Shown piece after piece: positions 1 through 7,106 of a stretch of 16,061 bases of DNA (within the stretch, counting starts at the first letter, position 1; each line of letters starts with the position of its first letter). This DNA comes from JAVXNW01 sp036645575 (GTDB lineage: Bacteria > Bacillota > Clostridia > Christensenellales > Aristaeellaceae). The stretch spans positions 1-16,061 of the forward strand of contig JAVXNW010000057.1 of NCBI GenBank assembly GCA_036645575.1. The letters run 5' to 3'. Below the pieces are notes generated by a model, which made no database searches, was not told the DNA's origin, and was given only the letters and a program-made list of their open reading frames with translations. Position numbers and translations under genes: made by a program.

Positions 1-28
1 AAAAAGCCCCCCGCTCACGCGGGTCCCC
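1..28 (-). terminator. Possible intrinsic terminator downstream of the pseudouridine synthase gene
   Basis: Read on the minus strand this is a 5-bp stem, CCCGC, with a GTGA tetraloop and GCGGG, followed by GGGC and a run of five T. It lies about 150 bases past the stop codon of the minus-strand gene. The stem is short and the T-run touches the window edge, so the full tail cannot be seen. It could instead be part of the hairpin-rich repeat region at 29-178. Confidence 0.4.
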
Positions 29-178
29 CCTAAATGCGCTTTTAAGGCTAAGGAACGAGGAGGCGGGGGGAACGGGGCGACCGGGGATTTCGCTCGCTGC
101 GGCGAGCGACCGGCGTGCGCCGCCGGACTGCGCAAGGCTTGAAGCCTTGACCACAGCTCGCTCACGCGAGGATGTGGA
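29..178. repeat. Hairpin-dense intergenic repeat region, left edge
   Basis: No gene is supported here. The stretch contains several small inverted repeats: TCGCTCG/CGAGCGA (90-96 and 103-109), CGGCG/CGCCG (111-122), AAGGCTT/AAGCCTT (134-140 and 142-148) and CTCGC/GCGAG (157-161 and 166-170). The decamer CGCTCACGCG occurs at 12-21 and again at 159-168. The 15-mer at 59-73 recurs with one change at the right edge of the window. This looks like a dispersed intergenic repeat, but no transposase or target-site duplication was found. Confidence 0.5.
59..73 (+). repeat. Left copy of the GGAGGCGRGGGGAAC repeat motif
   Basis: The 15-mer at 59-73 reads GGAGGCGGGGGGAAC and differs by one base from two tandem copies at 15922-15936 and 15939-15953. 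All copies are in the same orientation and lie outside genes. Confidence 0.6.
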
Positions 179-1141
179 TCACGCCTCCGGGAAATATTCC
201 TGCACAAACGGCGCTTCTACCTCGAATATCTTGCCGTTCAATCCGTTCAAAACGCCCGCGTCTGTCTCAAACGCAAACCCTAGATACGTCGCCCACAGCG
301 CTTGATAGCCGCGCCCATAAATGCGCTCGTCGTCTGGGTTCCCGTACTGGTTGTCGCCCAGCAACGCATGTCCTACGTGCGCAAACTGCGCGCGGATCTG
401 GTGCGTTCGCCCCGTCACGAGTTCGCAAAAGACCAGCGCTAGCCCGTCCTTCTCCGCCTCGACCCGGAACCGCGTCACCGCCTGCTGCGCCTCCGGACCC
501 GGTCGGTCGCTCACATACACCTTCTTCTTCCCCGGCGTCTTCGTCAGGTAGTGCGTCAGAATTCCCTCCCGCACTTTCCAGTGCCCATGCGTGACGCACA
601 GGTACCCCTTCATGACCTCCCGCGCTACCATCCGCCGGTTTAGCTCCTTGAGCGCTGCCTCGTTCTTCGCCGCAATCACCAGTCCCCCCGTGAAGCGGTC
701 GATCCGGTTCACGAGCGCTGGCACAAACGCGCCTTCTTCACGGGGCGCAAATTCGCCCTTCTGGTACATGTACGCCTGCACGTGCGTGATCAGCGTATTG
801 ACCTGCTCCAGCGCGTCCGGGTGCACCACCAGCCCCGGCCGCTTGTTGACGATTAAGATGTTCTCGTCCTCGTACACGATCTCAATGTGCGGGCGAAATG
901 TCGAAAGCAGCGGATCGGGCCGCGCCTCCGCTTCCTCAAAACACGCGTCGTTTAAATACACCGAGATCACGTCCGCTTCCTCTAGCCGCGTGTCCTTCTT
1001 GGCCGGCTTTCCGTTCACCCGGATGCGCTTGAGCCGTATATATTTTTGCCGGAGCGACTCCGACACCGTCGGCAGCTTCCTCCCCAAATACCGATCCACG
1101 CGCTGACCCGCGTCCTGCTTATCGATGGCCCACTCCTTCAT
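179..1141 (-). CDS. RluA/RluD-family rRNA pseudouridine synthase
   Basis: This 320-residue protein probably isomerises specific uridines in 23S rRNA (or tRNA) to pseudouridine. An S4-like RNA-binding region covers about residues 12-62 (RVDRYLGRKLP, then the IRVNGKPAKKD turn). The catalytic domain follows, with ENILIVNKRPGLVVHP at about 93-108 and the catalytic motif NRIDRFTGGL at 145-154, which places the nucleophilic aspartate at D148. The late motif TGRTHQIRAQFAHVGHALLGD is also present. The usual HRLD reads NRID here, a known variant in the family. Length and order match RluD-type enzymes. The ATG start at 1141 has an upstream AGAAGGG and a clear extended -10 promoter. It is divergent from the mechanosensitive channel gene. 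The exact target base cannot be told from sequence alone. Confidence 0.93.
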   Translation of the reverse strand: MKEWAIDKQDAGQRVDRYLGRKLPTVSESLRQKYIRLKRIRVNGKPAKKDTRLEEADVISVYLNDACFEEAEARPDPLLSTFRPHIEIVYEDENILIVNKRPGLVVHPDALEQVNTLITHVQAYMYQKGEFAPREEGAFVPALVNRIDRFTGGLVIAAKNEAALKELNRRMVAREVMKGYLCVTHGHWKVREGILTHYLTKTPGKKKVYVSDRPGPEAQQAVTRFRVEAEKDGLALVFCELVTGRTHQIRAQFAHVGHALLGDNQYGNPDDERIYGRGYQALWATYLGFAFETDAGVLNGLNGKIFEVEAPFVQEYFPEA

Positions 1142-1169
1142 AAACTGACCGCCCTTCTATTGTGCACAA

Positions 1170-1198
1170 ATTATAGCACGCGCACCCTAAAATAGAAA
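1170..1198 (-). promoter_or_regulatory. Promoter of the pseudouridine synthase gene
   Basis: On the minus strand the extended -10 TGCTATAAT has its TATAAT at 1170-1175. A weak -35, TTTCTA, lies at 1193-1198 with a 17-base spacer. The start codon is about 29 bases downstream of the -10 box. Confidence 0.65.
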
Positions 1199-1238
1199 GC
1201 CGACGCGCGTAAATTAGCTTCCCTACAGTGTCCTTTTA

Positions 1239-1247
1239 TGTTACAAT
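1239..1247 (+). promoter_or_regulatory. Possible extended -10 promoter of the mscS-type gene
   Basis: TGTTACAAT matches the TGnTATAAT extended -10 consensus with one change. No good -35 is seen. Transcription would begin near 1254, almost on top of the ribosome binding site, giving a very short leader. Confidence 0.45.
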
Positions 1248-1265
1248 GTTCGCGAGGTGAGAAAC

Positions 1266-2075
1266 ATGTCCTTTGACGCGCTCCTTAAGCAGCTTTTTGG
1301 CGGGCTCTCCTTTGACAAGCTGGGCTGGGCCTTGCTGGCGACGCTCCTTTCGCTGATTGCCGTCCACGTGATCATGCGCTTTGCCACGCGCGTGATCGAC
1401 CGACTGCCGCTCGAGCGCACCCTTACGCGCTTTATCGCCTCCTCTATTCGCCTGGTGCTCTATTTCATGGCGCTGCTCTTGGTCGCGGGCGTGCTGGGCA
1501 TTCCGGTCACCTCCCTCCTCGCGCTGTTCAGCGTCGCGGGCTTGGCGGTCTCCCTAGCGATTCAGGACTCCCTATCCAATCTCTTCAGCGGCATCATGAT
1601 CCTGATTTCAAAGCCCTTTACCGCAGGCGATTTTGTCGAAATTGGCGGCGTGAGCGGCACCGCCGACAGCATTAGCCTTGTCTATACCCGGCTTTTGACG
1701 GCCGACAACAAGCTGATCTTGGTGCCCAACCGCGAAATTTCCGCGGGCAAGATCATCAATTACACCCGGCAGCCCAACCGCCGCGTCGAGGTCAAGATCT
1801 CCTGCGACTATCTCGCGCCGATCGACAGCGCCAAGCAGGCGCTCTTTCGCGCCATGGCGGACGTCACGCAGCTGCTTGACGAACCTGCGCCGTTTGTGGG
1901 CGTCAACGCCTACGGCGCAAGCGGCATTGAATACGTGCTGCGCGCGTGGGTGCCCACCGCCGACTACTGGGACGCCTACTACCTGCTGATGGAGCGCGTC
2001 AAGGCGCGCCTGGACGAGGCGCACATCGAAATCCCCTTTAACCGCATCGACGTGCACCTTCGCGGCGGCGCTTGA
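1266..2075 (+). CDS. Small-conductance mechanosensitive channel, MscS family
   Basis: This 269-residue membrane protein should form a heptameric channel that opens under membrane tension and releases solutes during osmotic down-shock. Two or three hydrophobic segments lie within about residues 15-110. The pore-lining helix and start of the beta domain are clear: GLAVSLAIQDSLSNLFSG, then SKPFTAGDFVEIGGVSGT and the strongly conserved PNREISAGKIINYTRQPNRR stretch. Length is close to the E. coli MscS (286). The ATG at 1266 is preferred over the in-frame GTG at 1257 because GAGGTGA (1254-1260) is then a ribosome binding site at proper spacing. It is divergent from the pseudouridine synthase gene. 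Confidence 0.93.
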   Translation: MSFDALLKQLFGGLSFDKLGWALLATLLSLIAVHVIMRFATRVIDRLPLERTLTRFIASSIRLVLYFMALLLVAGVLGIPVTSLLALFSVAGLAVSLAIQDSLSNLFSGIMILISKPFTAGDFVEIGGVSGTADSISLVYTRLLTADNKLILVPNREISAGKIINYTRQPNRRVEVKISCDYLAPIDSAKQALFRAMADVTQLLDEPAPFVGVNAYGASGIEYVLRAWVPTADYWDAYYLLMERVKARLDEAHIEIPFNRIDVHLRGGA

Positions 2076-2266
2076 GCGCGTCTTATCGCCGTGCGCCTGC
2101 GTGGTATACGATGAGATTCCTTCCGGCGCAACCGGCAGGGCGCCCAGCGCGTGACCCACGCCCATCTTCCCCGCGCGCGGCAAAGGCCAAATTGCCCGAA
2201 TTCATTCACACTTTGTCCATACCCCGTCAATATTTATCCGCTATACTCAATTCATCGACCAAGAGA

Positions 2267-2306
2267 CATCGGCCGATGACACACCACCCCCTCTTTCCAA
2301 TTGGAA
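2267..2306. repeat. Two 12-base perfect palindromes
   Basis: CATCGGCCGATG at 2267-2278 and TTCCAATTGGAA at 2295-2306 are both perfect palindromes, with centres 28 bases apart, directly upstream of a terminator. They could be dimeric protein sites or RNA hairpins in a short leader. No regulator can be assigned. Confidence 0.5.
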
Positions 2307-2308
2307 GG

Positions 2309-2347
2309 CCCCGCACCCGGCATGAGCAACCGGGTCGCGGGGTTTTT
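2309..2347 (+). terminator. Rho-independent terminator
   Basis: A GC-rich stem pairs 2309-2320 (CCCCGCACCCGG) with 2330-2342 (CCGGGTCGCGGGG), with a 9-base loop and one bulged G, followed by TTTTT at 2343-2347. It probably ends the mscS transcript, or a short transcript starting near 2250. It also shields the aldolase gene from upstream readthrough. Confidence 0.85.
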
Positions 2348-2370
2348 CAAATTTATTATCGCGCAGGGTA

Positions 2371-2399
2371 TTGCAACCGCGCCGCGCTTGTTATAAGAT
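2371..2399 (+). promoter_or_regulatory. Promoter of the class II aldolase gene
   Basis: TTGCAA at 2371-2376 is followed either by TATAAG at 2392-2397 (15-base spacer) or TAAGAT at 2394-2399 (17-base spacer). Transcription would begin about 30 bases before the ATG at 2436, just after the terminator. Confidence 0.6.
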
Positions 2400-2435
2400 A
2401 GACGTACAGGTAAAACGATGGGAGGAAATACACGC

Positions 2436-3497
2436 ATGTCTTTTGTAACAGCGCATCAGGCGCAGCTGGATGATTTTTCTCGGATGTCTGGCCAGGTTGG
2501 CGCGCGGACGGATTATGTGCAGGGCGGCGGCGGAAATACCTCGGTCAAGCTGTCAAGCGGTGAAATGTGCATCAAGGCCTCGGGATACCGGCTATCGGAC
2601 ATCACGCCGTCGCACGCATACGCGGTGCTCAACCTCGACATGATTCGAGACTTCTACTTGTCGAGCGACGCAGCCGACTTTGAGGACGTCGAAAAGGCCG
2701 GCAGCGCGGTCGTGAAGCGCGCGGCGGTCGCGGTCGAGGGACTAGACGCCCTGCGCCCCTCTGTCGAGGCGGGCTTTCACGCGCTGCTCAAGCGCTACGT
2801 GATTCACAGCCACAGCATCTACGCGAACTTGGCCGCGTGCGCGGCCGAATGCGACGCCATTTGCGAGGCCGCCCTTGGCGCGATGCCGGTGCCCTACGCC
2901 GTGGTCGATTACTGCAATCCCGGCGCGCGGCTGACCTTTTCGATCCGCGCGGCGCTTGAGGCGTGCAAGCCGCAGGTGATCATCATGCGCAACCATGGCC
3001 TGATTGCGACCTCCGACAGCGTGGAGGAATGCCTCGCGCTGCACGAGCAGGCCAACGCGTGTTTTCAGGCCTATTTCGGCGTGACGCCGCAGGACTTCCC
3101 CGTGCCCACGATCGCGCAAGTCGGCGAAGGCGAATTTGAGAGCGCGACAAAGCCCACGATCGCACGCCTCAAAAGCGGCCAATTTTCCCCTTCGATGTTT
3201 CTTGAAACGCCGCTATATCCCGACCAGCTGGTGTTTTTAAAGGGCACGCTGATCGGCTCTGACGAGCCGCTCCGGGACGGCACCTGCCGCATCGACCAAG
3301 CAAGCGGCGTCGTCTCCTACAAGATGCCCCGCACGCAGGCGCAAGTGATCGAAGAGACCCTGTGCGCGCTGGTCTTTATCACCGATACGATCAAAGGCAA
3401 AGGCTATACCCCCACCACATTGAGCGAATCCTCCCGCTCCTTTATCCAAAACTGGGAAAGCGAAAAATACCGCAAGGCGCTCACGCAGGTACAATAG
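2436..3497 (+). CDS. Class II aldolase/adducin-family protein (RhaD aldolase-domain type)
   Basis: This 353-residue protein is a zinc-dependent class II aldolase, the group that cleaves sugar 1-phosphates such as rhamnulose- or fuculose-1-phosphate into dihydroxyacetone phosphate and an aldehyde. Visible signatures are the phosphate-binding loop GGGGNTSVK (about 30-38), IKASGYRLSDI (46-56), the candidate acid PSVEAGFHALL (E111), zinc ligands in HSHSIYANL (H124, H126) and NHGLI (third His, H187). It resembles the aldolase half of bifunctional aldolase/dehydrogenase proteins (COG3347 type), but no short-chain dehydrogenase domain follows. The start is set at 2436, not the in-frame ATG at 2418, because GGGAGG at 2420-2425 is a strong ribosome binding site for it. 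It is convergent with the large minus-strand operon and may act on the same sugar. The substrate is not determined. Confidence 0.88.
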   Translation: MSFVTAHQAQLDDFSRMSGQVGARTDYVQGGGGNTSVKLSSGEMCIKASGYRLSDITPSHAYAVLNLDMIRDFYLSSDAADFEDVEKAGSAVVKRAAVAVEGLDALRPSVEAGFHALLKRYVIHSHSIYANLAACAAECDAICEAALGAMPVPYAVVDYCNPGARLTFSIRAALEACKPQVIIMRNHGLIATSDSVEECLALHEQANACFQAYFGVTPQDFPVPTIAQVGEGEFESATKPTIARLKSGQFSPSMFLETPLYPDQLVFLKGTLIGSDEPLRDGTCRIDQASGVVSYKMPRTQAQVIEETLCALVFITDTIKGKGYTPTTLSESSRSFIQNWESEKYRKALTQVQ

Positions 3498-3511
3498 CGA
3501 TTCCGTCTCGC

Positions 3512-3544
3512 CGCCCGGAAGGCGGGTTCGTGGCCTTCCGGGCG
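3512..3544. repeat. Perfect 12-bp inverted repeat after the aldolase gene
   Basis: CGCCCGGAAGGC at 3512-3523 pairs perfectly with 3533-3544 around a 9-base loop, 15 bases past the aldolase stop codon. No T-run follows, so it is not a canonical terminator. It may protect the 3' end of the aldolase mRNA or assist termination. Confidence 0.7.
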
Positions 3545-3565
3545 CGATCCTCTCGGTCCGCCTTC

Positions 3566-3695
3566 AAAAAGGGCTGCGCAAGTCGCTTAAAAAAACGGCG
3601 CAAAATACGCCTCCGTGCCAACTGGCATACGGAAGCGTATTTTGCGCCGATCTGCATCAAAGCCGTCCGACTTTCCCCTTGCGCAACGCCCTTTT
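3566..3695 (-). terminator. Nested hairpin terminator at the end of the minus-strand operon
   Basis: Two nested inverted repeats are seen. The inner one pairs CGGCGCAAAATACGC (3596-3610) perfectly with 3635-3649, plus an inner CCG/TGCC stem (3613-3619 with 3624-3632). On the minus strand it is followed by seven T (3595-3589), a textbook intrinsic terminator. The outer one pairs AAAAGGGC and TGCGCAAG (3567-3582) with CTTGCGCA and GCCCTTTT (3678-3695, two-base bulge), and on the minus strand it also ends in TTTTT. It ends the long minus-strand operon and may also block convergent readthrough from the aldolase gene. Confidence 0.85.
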
Positions 3696-3714
3696 CAACG
3701 GGCCTTGCCTGCCT

Positions 3715-4584
3715 TTACCCGATATTCAGTAGCATCATGCCCGCTAGGCCCGTCACGAGGATCACAAGGCCCCTCAGGCTCATCTTTTCGTGGTACAGGA
3801 CAATGCCCGCCAGCCACATCATCAGCACCAGCAGCCCCTGCCTTATCGGAAACATCACCACCGCTGGCAGCGCCGTCAGCGCCAGGATGCTCAGACAATT
3901 TCCGCCCGCCGTGCCCGCGCCAATGCCCAGTGCGCACAGCCCAAGCGTCTTTTTCTCCCGCATCCACCGCGTCAGATCCGCCCCGCGCCATTTTCCGATC
4001 GCCATCACCGCTAGGCAAATGCCTCCACTGATGAGCGATGTCCAAAAAGTGAAGGCGTTCGCCGTCACTTCCGCGCAATAGGTGGACATCAGGCGCTGCA
4101 AGATAGACAGTATTCCGTTCCCCGCAAAGGCGCCAAGCGTCAGCATCAGCCACTTGACGCCGCCCTGCGCGCCATCCCGGCTGCCCAGCGCGCTGAGCAC
4201 CAGCAGGCAGGCGATCAGCGCAACGCCGATTCCCTTGAGCGGGGTCAGCCGCTCGTTCCAAAACATCAGCCCCGCGACAGTCGGAATCAGCATCGACGCG
4301 TTGCAGATCAGCGTGGTCACGCCGAGCGGGCCGGCCGCCATCGCCGCCACCATCGCAAACAGCGTCGCCACAAATGTCACGCCAAAGCAGGCCGCGATCC
4401 CAAACGCCGCCGCGCTGATCGCCGCCGCGCCGCCCAATAGCGCCATGATCGCGCACACAACGGCAAGCGCCAAGCTGTTGACCAGCGCAAGGCCGACAAT
4501 CCCCTCCGGAAACCGCTTTGCATACGCCTTGCACGCCAGATTTTGCACCGCAAACGATAATGACGCGAGTATTGTCGCCACCAT
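3715..4584 (-). CDS. EamA/DMT-superfamily membrane transporter
   Basis: This 289-residue protein is almost entirely hydrophobic, with about ten predicted transmembrane segments arranged as two EamA-like repeats. The first repeat ends near MFWNERLTPLKGIGVALI (about 108-125) and the second near IVLYHEKMSLRGLVILVTG. These WNERLT and YHEKMS stretches are the usual positions of the conserved glutamate at the end of each repeat. Members move metabolites, drugs or amino acids across the cytoplasmic membrane, often as exporters. It is the last gene of the operon, starting five bases after the ureidoglycolate lyase-like gene. No strong ribosome binding site precedes the ATG, so translational coupling is likely. 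It could import a second substrate or export an end product. Confidence 0.85.
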   Translation of the reverse strand: MVATILASLSFAVQNLACKAYAKRFPEGIVGLALVNSLALAVVCAIMALLGGAAAISAAAFGIAACFGVTFVATLFAMVAAMAAGPLGVTTLICNASMLIPTVAGLMFWNERLTPLKGIGVALIACLLVLSALGSRDGAQGGVKWLMLTLGAFAGNGILSILQRLMSTYCAEVTANAFTFWTSLISGGICLAVMAIGKWRGADLTRWMREKKTLGLCALGIGAGTAGGNCLSILALTALPAVVMFPIRQGLLVLMMWLAGIVLYHEKMSLRGLVILVTGLAGMMLLNIG

Positions 4585-4589
4585 ATGGG

Positions 4590-5060
4590 CTACAGCTTAA
4601 ACCCGATCTCCTCGGGCAGCTCCTCAAACACCGCATCGTCCCCGCCGGTTCCGTGCCGGAAGATCACCGCGCAGGTTGCCTCTGCGCCGATCGGATAGGG
4701 CGCAAAGTGCCACGCACCCGCCCGCCACATAATCCCCTTGCCGACCGGCACGTAAAACGCGCGCAGTCGCTCCGCCGTCACTTCGCCCGCAGGCACGCCC
4801 GCCACGATCACGCCGCCAGTCAGCGGAAGCAGCGTCTCGGTCGTGCGCGCATGCGCCTCAAAGCGCTTGCAGGTATACGCCCGCTCAAGCGCGGTCAGCA
4901 GGTTGATCGAGACGGTCTGCGCATCCTCAACCTGCGCCTGCTTCTCATACCACCTGTACATGCCCGCCTCGCCGCCAAATGGACGGTCCTGGGTCTCGAT
5001 CACCTCGCCAAAAGGCGCAAAGGCCGCCTGGGTCAGTTTTTCCACTGCGACATACTTCAT
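4590..5060 (-). CDS. Ureidoglycolate lyase (AllA)-family cupin-like protein
   Basis: This 156-residue protein matches the ureidoglycolate lyase family, whose named member splits ureidoglycolate into glyoxylate and urea at the end of purine (allantoin) breakdown. The start AFAPFGEVIE (13-22), the core FEAHARTTETLLPL (67-80) and the cupin-strand motif GKGIMWRAGAWHFAPYPI (108-125) fit, as does the length (E. coli AllA is about 160). An excellent GGAGGG lies before the ATG, 13 bases after the creatininase-like gene. No allantoinase or allantoate hydrolase is in the window, so it may act on another ureide or carbinolamide. Family membership is firm; the reaction is inferred. Confidence 0.85.
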   Translation of the reverse strand: MKYVAVEKLTQAAFAPFGEVIETQDRPFGGEAGMYRWYEKQAQVEDAQTVSINLLTALERAYTCKRFEAHARTTETLLPLTGGVIVAGVPAGEVTAERLRAFYVPVGKGIMWRAGAWHFAPYPIGAEATCAVIFRHGTGGDDAVFEELPEEIGFKL

Positions 5061-5073
5061 GTAATCCCTCCGG

Positions 5074-5811
5074 TCATTGAATTATTCGTTCCAGATAGGC
5101 CAGCGCGTGTCCCACCATCTCTTCGCCCAGTGCTATGCTCGCCTCCGTCGCGGGCTTGGCAAACCACTCCGTGTTGCGCTTTGCGCGTTCAAAATCTACA
5201 TTTTGGGGGTATAGCGCCGCGAGCAACGAGGTTTCAAACTTGCCCGCATGATCAAATCCGCCGCAGGCAATCTGCGTCTGCTCATCGAGCAGCTGAATGG
5301 TCTTGATGAACTTGAGCGGGTTGCTTTGCGCGTTCAGGTCGTCGTAGTAGTTCTGCATACGGTTGTCGCCCCACCAGCCCAGCCCACGCGTTTCCTCAAG
5401 GTAGCGCATCGTGACCTTCTTGGCCGCCTTCATGCACGCAAGCGACATCGGCATCAGCCCGTCGCCCTCGGACTGGTGGTGGAAGACGAGGTAGATGTTT
5501 TCCCAACCGCCGTACACGAGCGACTTTAGGATCTCGGTGATGTAGGCCTCGTAGGCGTCTACATCCACTTGAATGGTGCCCTTCTCCGGCCCGCAAACCG
5601 CATAGCTAGCCACGCCGTACCAGATCGGCGGACATTGAATCAATTCTTTCGTCTGCGCAAGTCGCTCAATCACGCCGTCAATCACCATCGTGTCGCACCC
5701 GCAGCTCGCGTGCTGCGCATGGTATTCGATCGTGCCGATCGGAATAATCAGCGGCACGCGCCGTTTTTTGCAGTCCTCAATCTCTTGGTAAAACATGTCG
5801 ATCAGCTTCAT
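5074..5811 (-). CDS. Creatininase-family metal-dependent amidohydrolase
   Basis: This 245-residue protein belongs to the creatininase fold, whose members hydrolyse cyclic or other amide bonds using two metal ions (creatininase, MftE, FAPy deformylase). The metal motif GTIEYHAQHASCGCDT gives E29, H31 and D40, the same spacing as E34/H36/D45 of Pseudomonas creatininase. The usual NGHxxN segment reads FHHQSEG (110-116), keeping one histidine (H112). The HAGE-ETS motif reads HAGKFETS, so the first glutamate is lysine. A WW pair follows at about 150. The start at 5811 is preferred over an in-frame ATG at 5868 because a GGATGGAG ribosome binding site lies just upstream and family homology starts there. 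It sits between creatinase-like and ureidoglycolate lyase-like genes. The substrate is unknown. Confidence 0.87.
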   Translation of the reverse strand: MKLIDMFYQEIEDCKKRRVPLIIPIGTIEYHAQHASCGCDTMVIDGVIERLAQTKELIQCPPIWYGVASYAVCGPEKGTIQVDVDAYEAYITEILKSLVYGGWENIYLVFHHQSEGDGLMPMSLACMKAAKKVTMRYLEETRGLGWWGDNRMQNYYDDLNAQSNPLKFIKTIQLLDEQTQIACGGFDHAGKFETSLLAALYPQNVDFERAKRNTEWFAKPATEASIALGEEMVGHALAYLERIIQ

Positions 5812-5855
5812 GACCGCTCCATCCTTTCTCCGCTTTTCGCCCGTCATTTGCTGTT

Positions 5856-5881
5856 GCCGCCCCGCCAAGGCGGCAGGGCGG
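5856..5881 (-). repeat. Intercistronic hairpin
   Basis: CCGCC (5862-5866) pairs with GGCGG (5869-5873), and outside it 5856-5861 pairs with 5876-5881 with one G-T type mismatch. It lies in the 86-base gap between the M24 and creatininase-like cistrons. No T-run follows, so an mRNA-processing or stabilising role is more likely than termination. Confidence 0.5.
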
Positions 5882-5897
5882 AGATGGCGTCACACCA

Positions 5898-7073
5898 TTA
5901 GAATTCCAGTTCGTAGAGCGTGCCGATCGGGGCGCTCAACACGTCGCACCCGCCTTCGGTCACGGCAATGCCCTTTTCCCAGCGAACGCCAAAGGTGTCG
6001 GTCGAGATGTAGGTGTCGATCTGGAACGTCATGTTGGTTTTCAGCGGATAAGCGGAGCTCGTCTCGACCCACGGCGCTTCGACTTCGATCATGCCGGTTC
6101 CGTGCATCGGGCCATAGACGAAGTTGTCCTTAAAGCCGTTGTCCACGTAGTGCTGATAGAAGTTCTGGGCGATGCTCGAAGCCATGACGCCCGCCTTGAT
6201 CTGGCGCTGCGTCCAGTCGTGCGCGTCCAGGCCGAACAGGACGATGTCGCGGCGCTTGCCGGTCAATTTGCCCAGCACGATGGGGTAGCCGATCGAAGCG
6301 GAATAGCCGTCGATCTTGGCCGACAGGTTGAGCTGCACGATGTCGTTTTTCTCGAACTTGCGGTAGCTGGAGCGGGAGATCGCGTGGCGGGTGGACGCCT
6401 CGGAGAACACGTACATCGGCAGTCCCTCGTACTCCGCGCCGTTTTCGTAGATCACGCGCTGCGCAATGCCGACCGCCTGCAGTTCGGTCATGCCGGGGTG
6501 AATCTCCTCAATGACCTGCTTGGTGGCCAGTTCCGCAATGCGGTAGCCCTCGCGCAGACAGGCGATTTCGCTTGCCGACTTGATCTGGCGCAGTTCCACC
6601 ATGACGGCGTCGGCGCGCACGATCTCGGCCTCGGGGAACGCGGCGCGAATGCCTTCCATGATGACCACGGAGGTATCAAGGTAGGAGGCCACGCCGATGC
6701 GCAGCTTCTTGCCGGTCACGCCGATGGCCTTGAACACGTCGTGATAGGTGTCGGGCTGCAATTCAGGATACGCCGGGTCGGCGCTCTCGCGGTATTCCTT
6801 GAGTACGAACAGCTTGTCCAGCTTGCTGCGGTCGGCCGCAAACTTGCAGGATTCAGGTCCGCACATGAGCGCCGCGTCGCCGCCCGCGCTGATCGCCACG
6901 CCGGCGCGCTCAAACAGCGGCCAGAACCCGGAAAAATAGCGCGCGTTGGCGTAATCGGCCTCGCCGGAATTGACGATCAGGGCATCCAGTCCCTCCCTGC
7001 GCAAAATGGCGGCCGCCCGCTCGACGCGCTGGGCGTATTCGTGCTTGGGGATGCAAATCGAACCATGTTCCAT
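5898..7073 (-). CDS. M24-family (creatinase/Xaa-Pro peptidase fold) protein lacking metal ligands
   Basis: This 391-residue protein has the two-domain creatinase/aminopeptidase P layout: an N-terminal creatinase-type domain (about 10-155, with LDALIVNSGEADYANARYF) and a pita-bread catalytic domain (about 165-385). M24 peptidases need D, D, H, E, E as metal ligands. Here the first Asp region reads VQLNLSAK (N249), the second DGYSASIGY (S260), and the first Glu is D353; H324 (MHGTGM) and E366 (GVRWEKG) remain. Loss of the two Asp residues is typical of metal-free creatinase-type enzymes, and H230 in STRHAISR lies where the catalytic His of creatinase (H232) would fall. It probably hydrolyses a C-N bond in a small molecule rather than a peptide. 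The start has AGAGGA upstream. It lies next to RhaM and creatininase-like genes. Creatinase itself is not proven. Confidence 0.86.
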   Translation of the reverse strand: MEHGSICIPKHEYAQRVERAAAILRREGLDALIVNSGEADYANARYFSGFWPLFERAGVAISAGGDAALMCGPESCKFAADRSKLDKLFVLKEYRESADPAYPELQPDTYHDVFKAIGVTGKKLRIGVASYLDTSVVIMEGIRAAFPEAEIVRADAVMVELRQIKSASEIACLREGYRIAELATKQVIEEIHPGMTELQAVGIAQRVIYENGAEYEGLPMYVFSEASTRHAISRSSYRKFEKNDIVQLNLSAKIDGYSASIGYPIVLGKLTGKRRDIVLFGLDAHDWTQRQIKAGVMASSIAQNFYQHYVDNGFKDNFVYGPMHGTGMIEVEAPWVETSSAYPLKTNMTFQIDTYISTDTFGVRWEKGIAVTEGGCDVLSAPIGTLYELEF

Positions 7074-7106
7074 GTTTTTTTCCTCTTTTCTGTGTGTCTT
7101 TTTTCA

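Larger units (their letters stand above)
2076..2435. other. Gene-poor gap with palindromes, terminator and aldolase promoter
   Basis: No convincing gene is seen in these 360 bases. From left to right the stretch holds GC-rich sequence without clear structure, a TATACT box (2242-2247) without a good -35, two perfect 12-base palindromes (2267-2278 and 2295-2306), a strong intrinsic terminator (2309-2347) and the promoter of the downstream aldolase gene (2371-2399). Confidence 0.6.

Noticed and set aside
179..1141. NRID in place of HRLD as a broken pseudouridine synthase site
   Set aside because: The catalytic aspartate is intact and this variant is known in the family.
3695..4636. A 313-codon minus-strand frame overlapping the DMT transporter gene
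   Set aside because: The overlapping frame encodes a typical multi-span EamA protein, while this one is rich in Arg, Gly and Asp with no domain.
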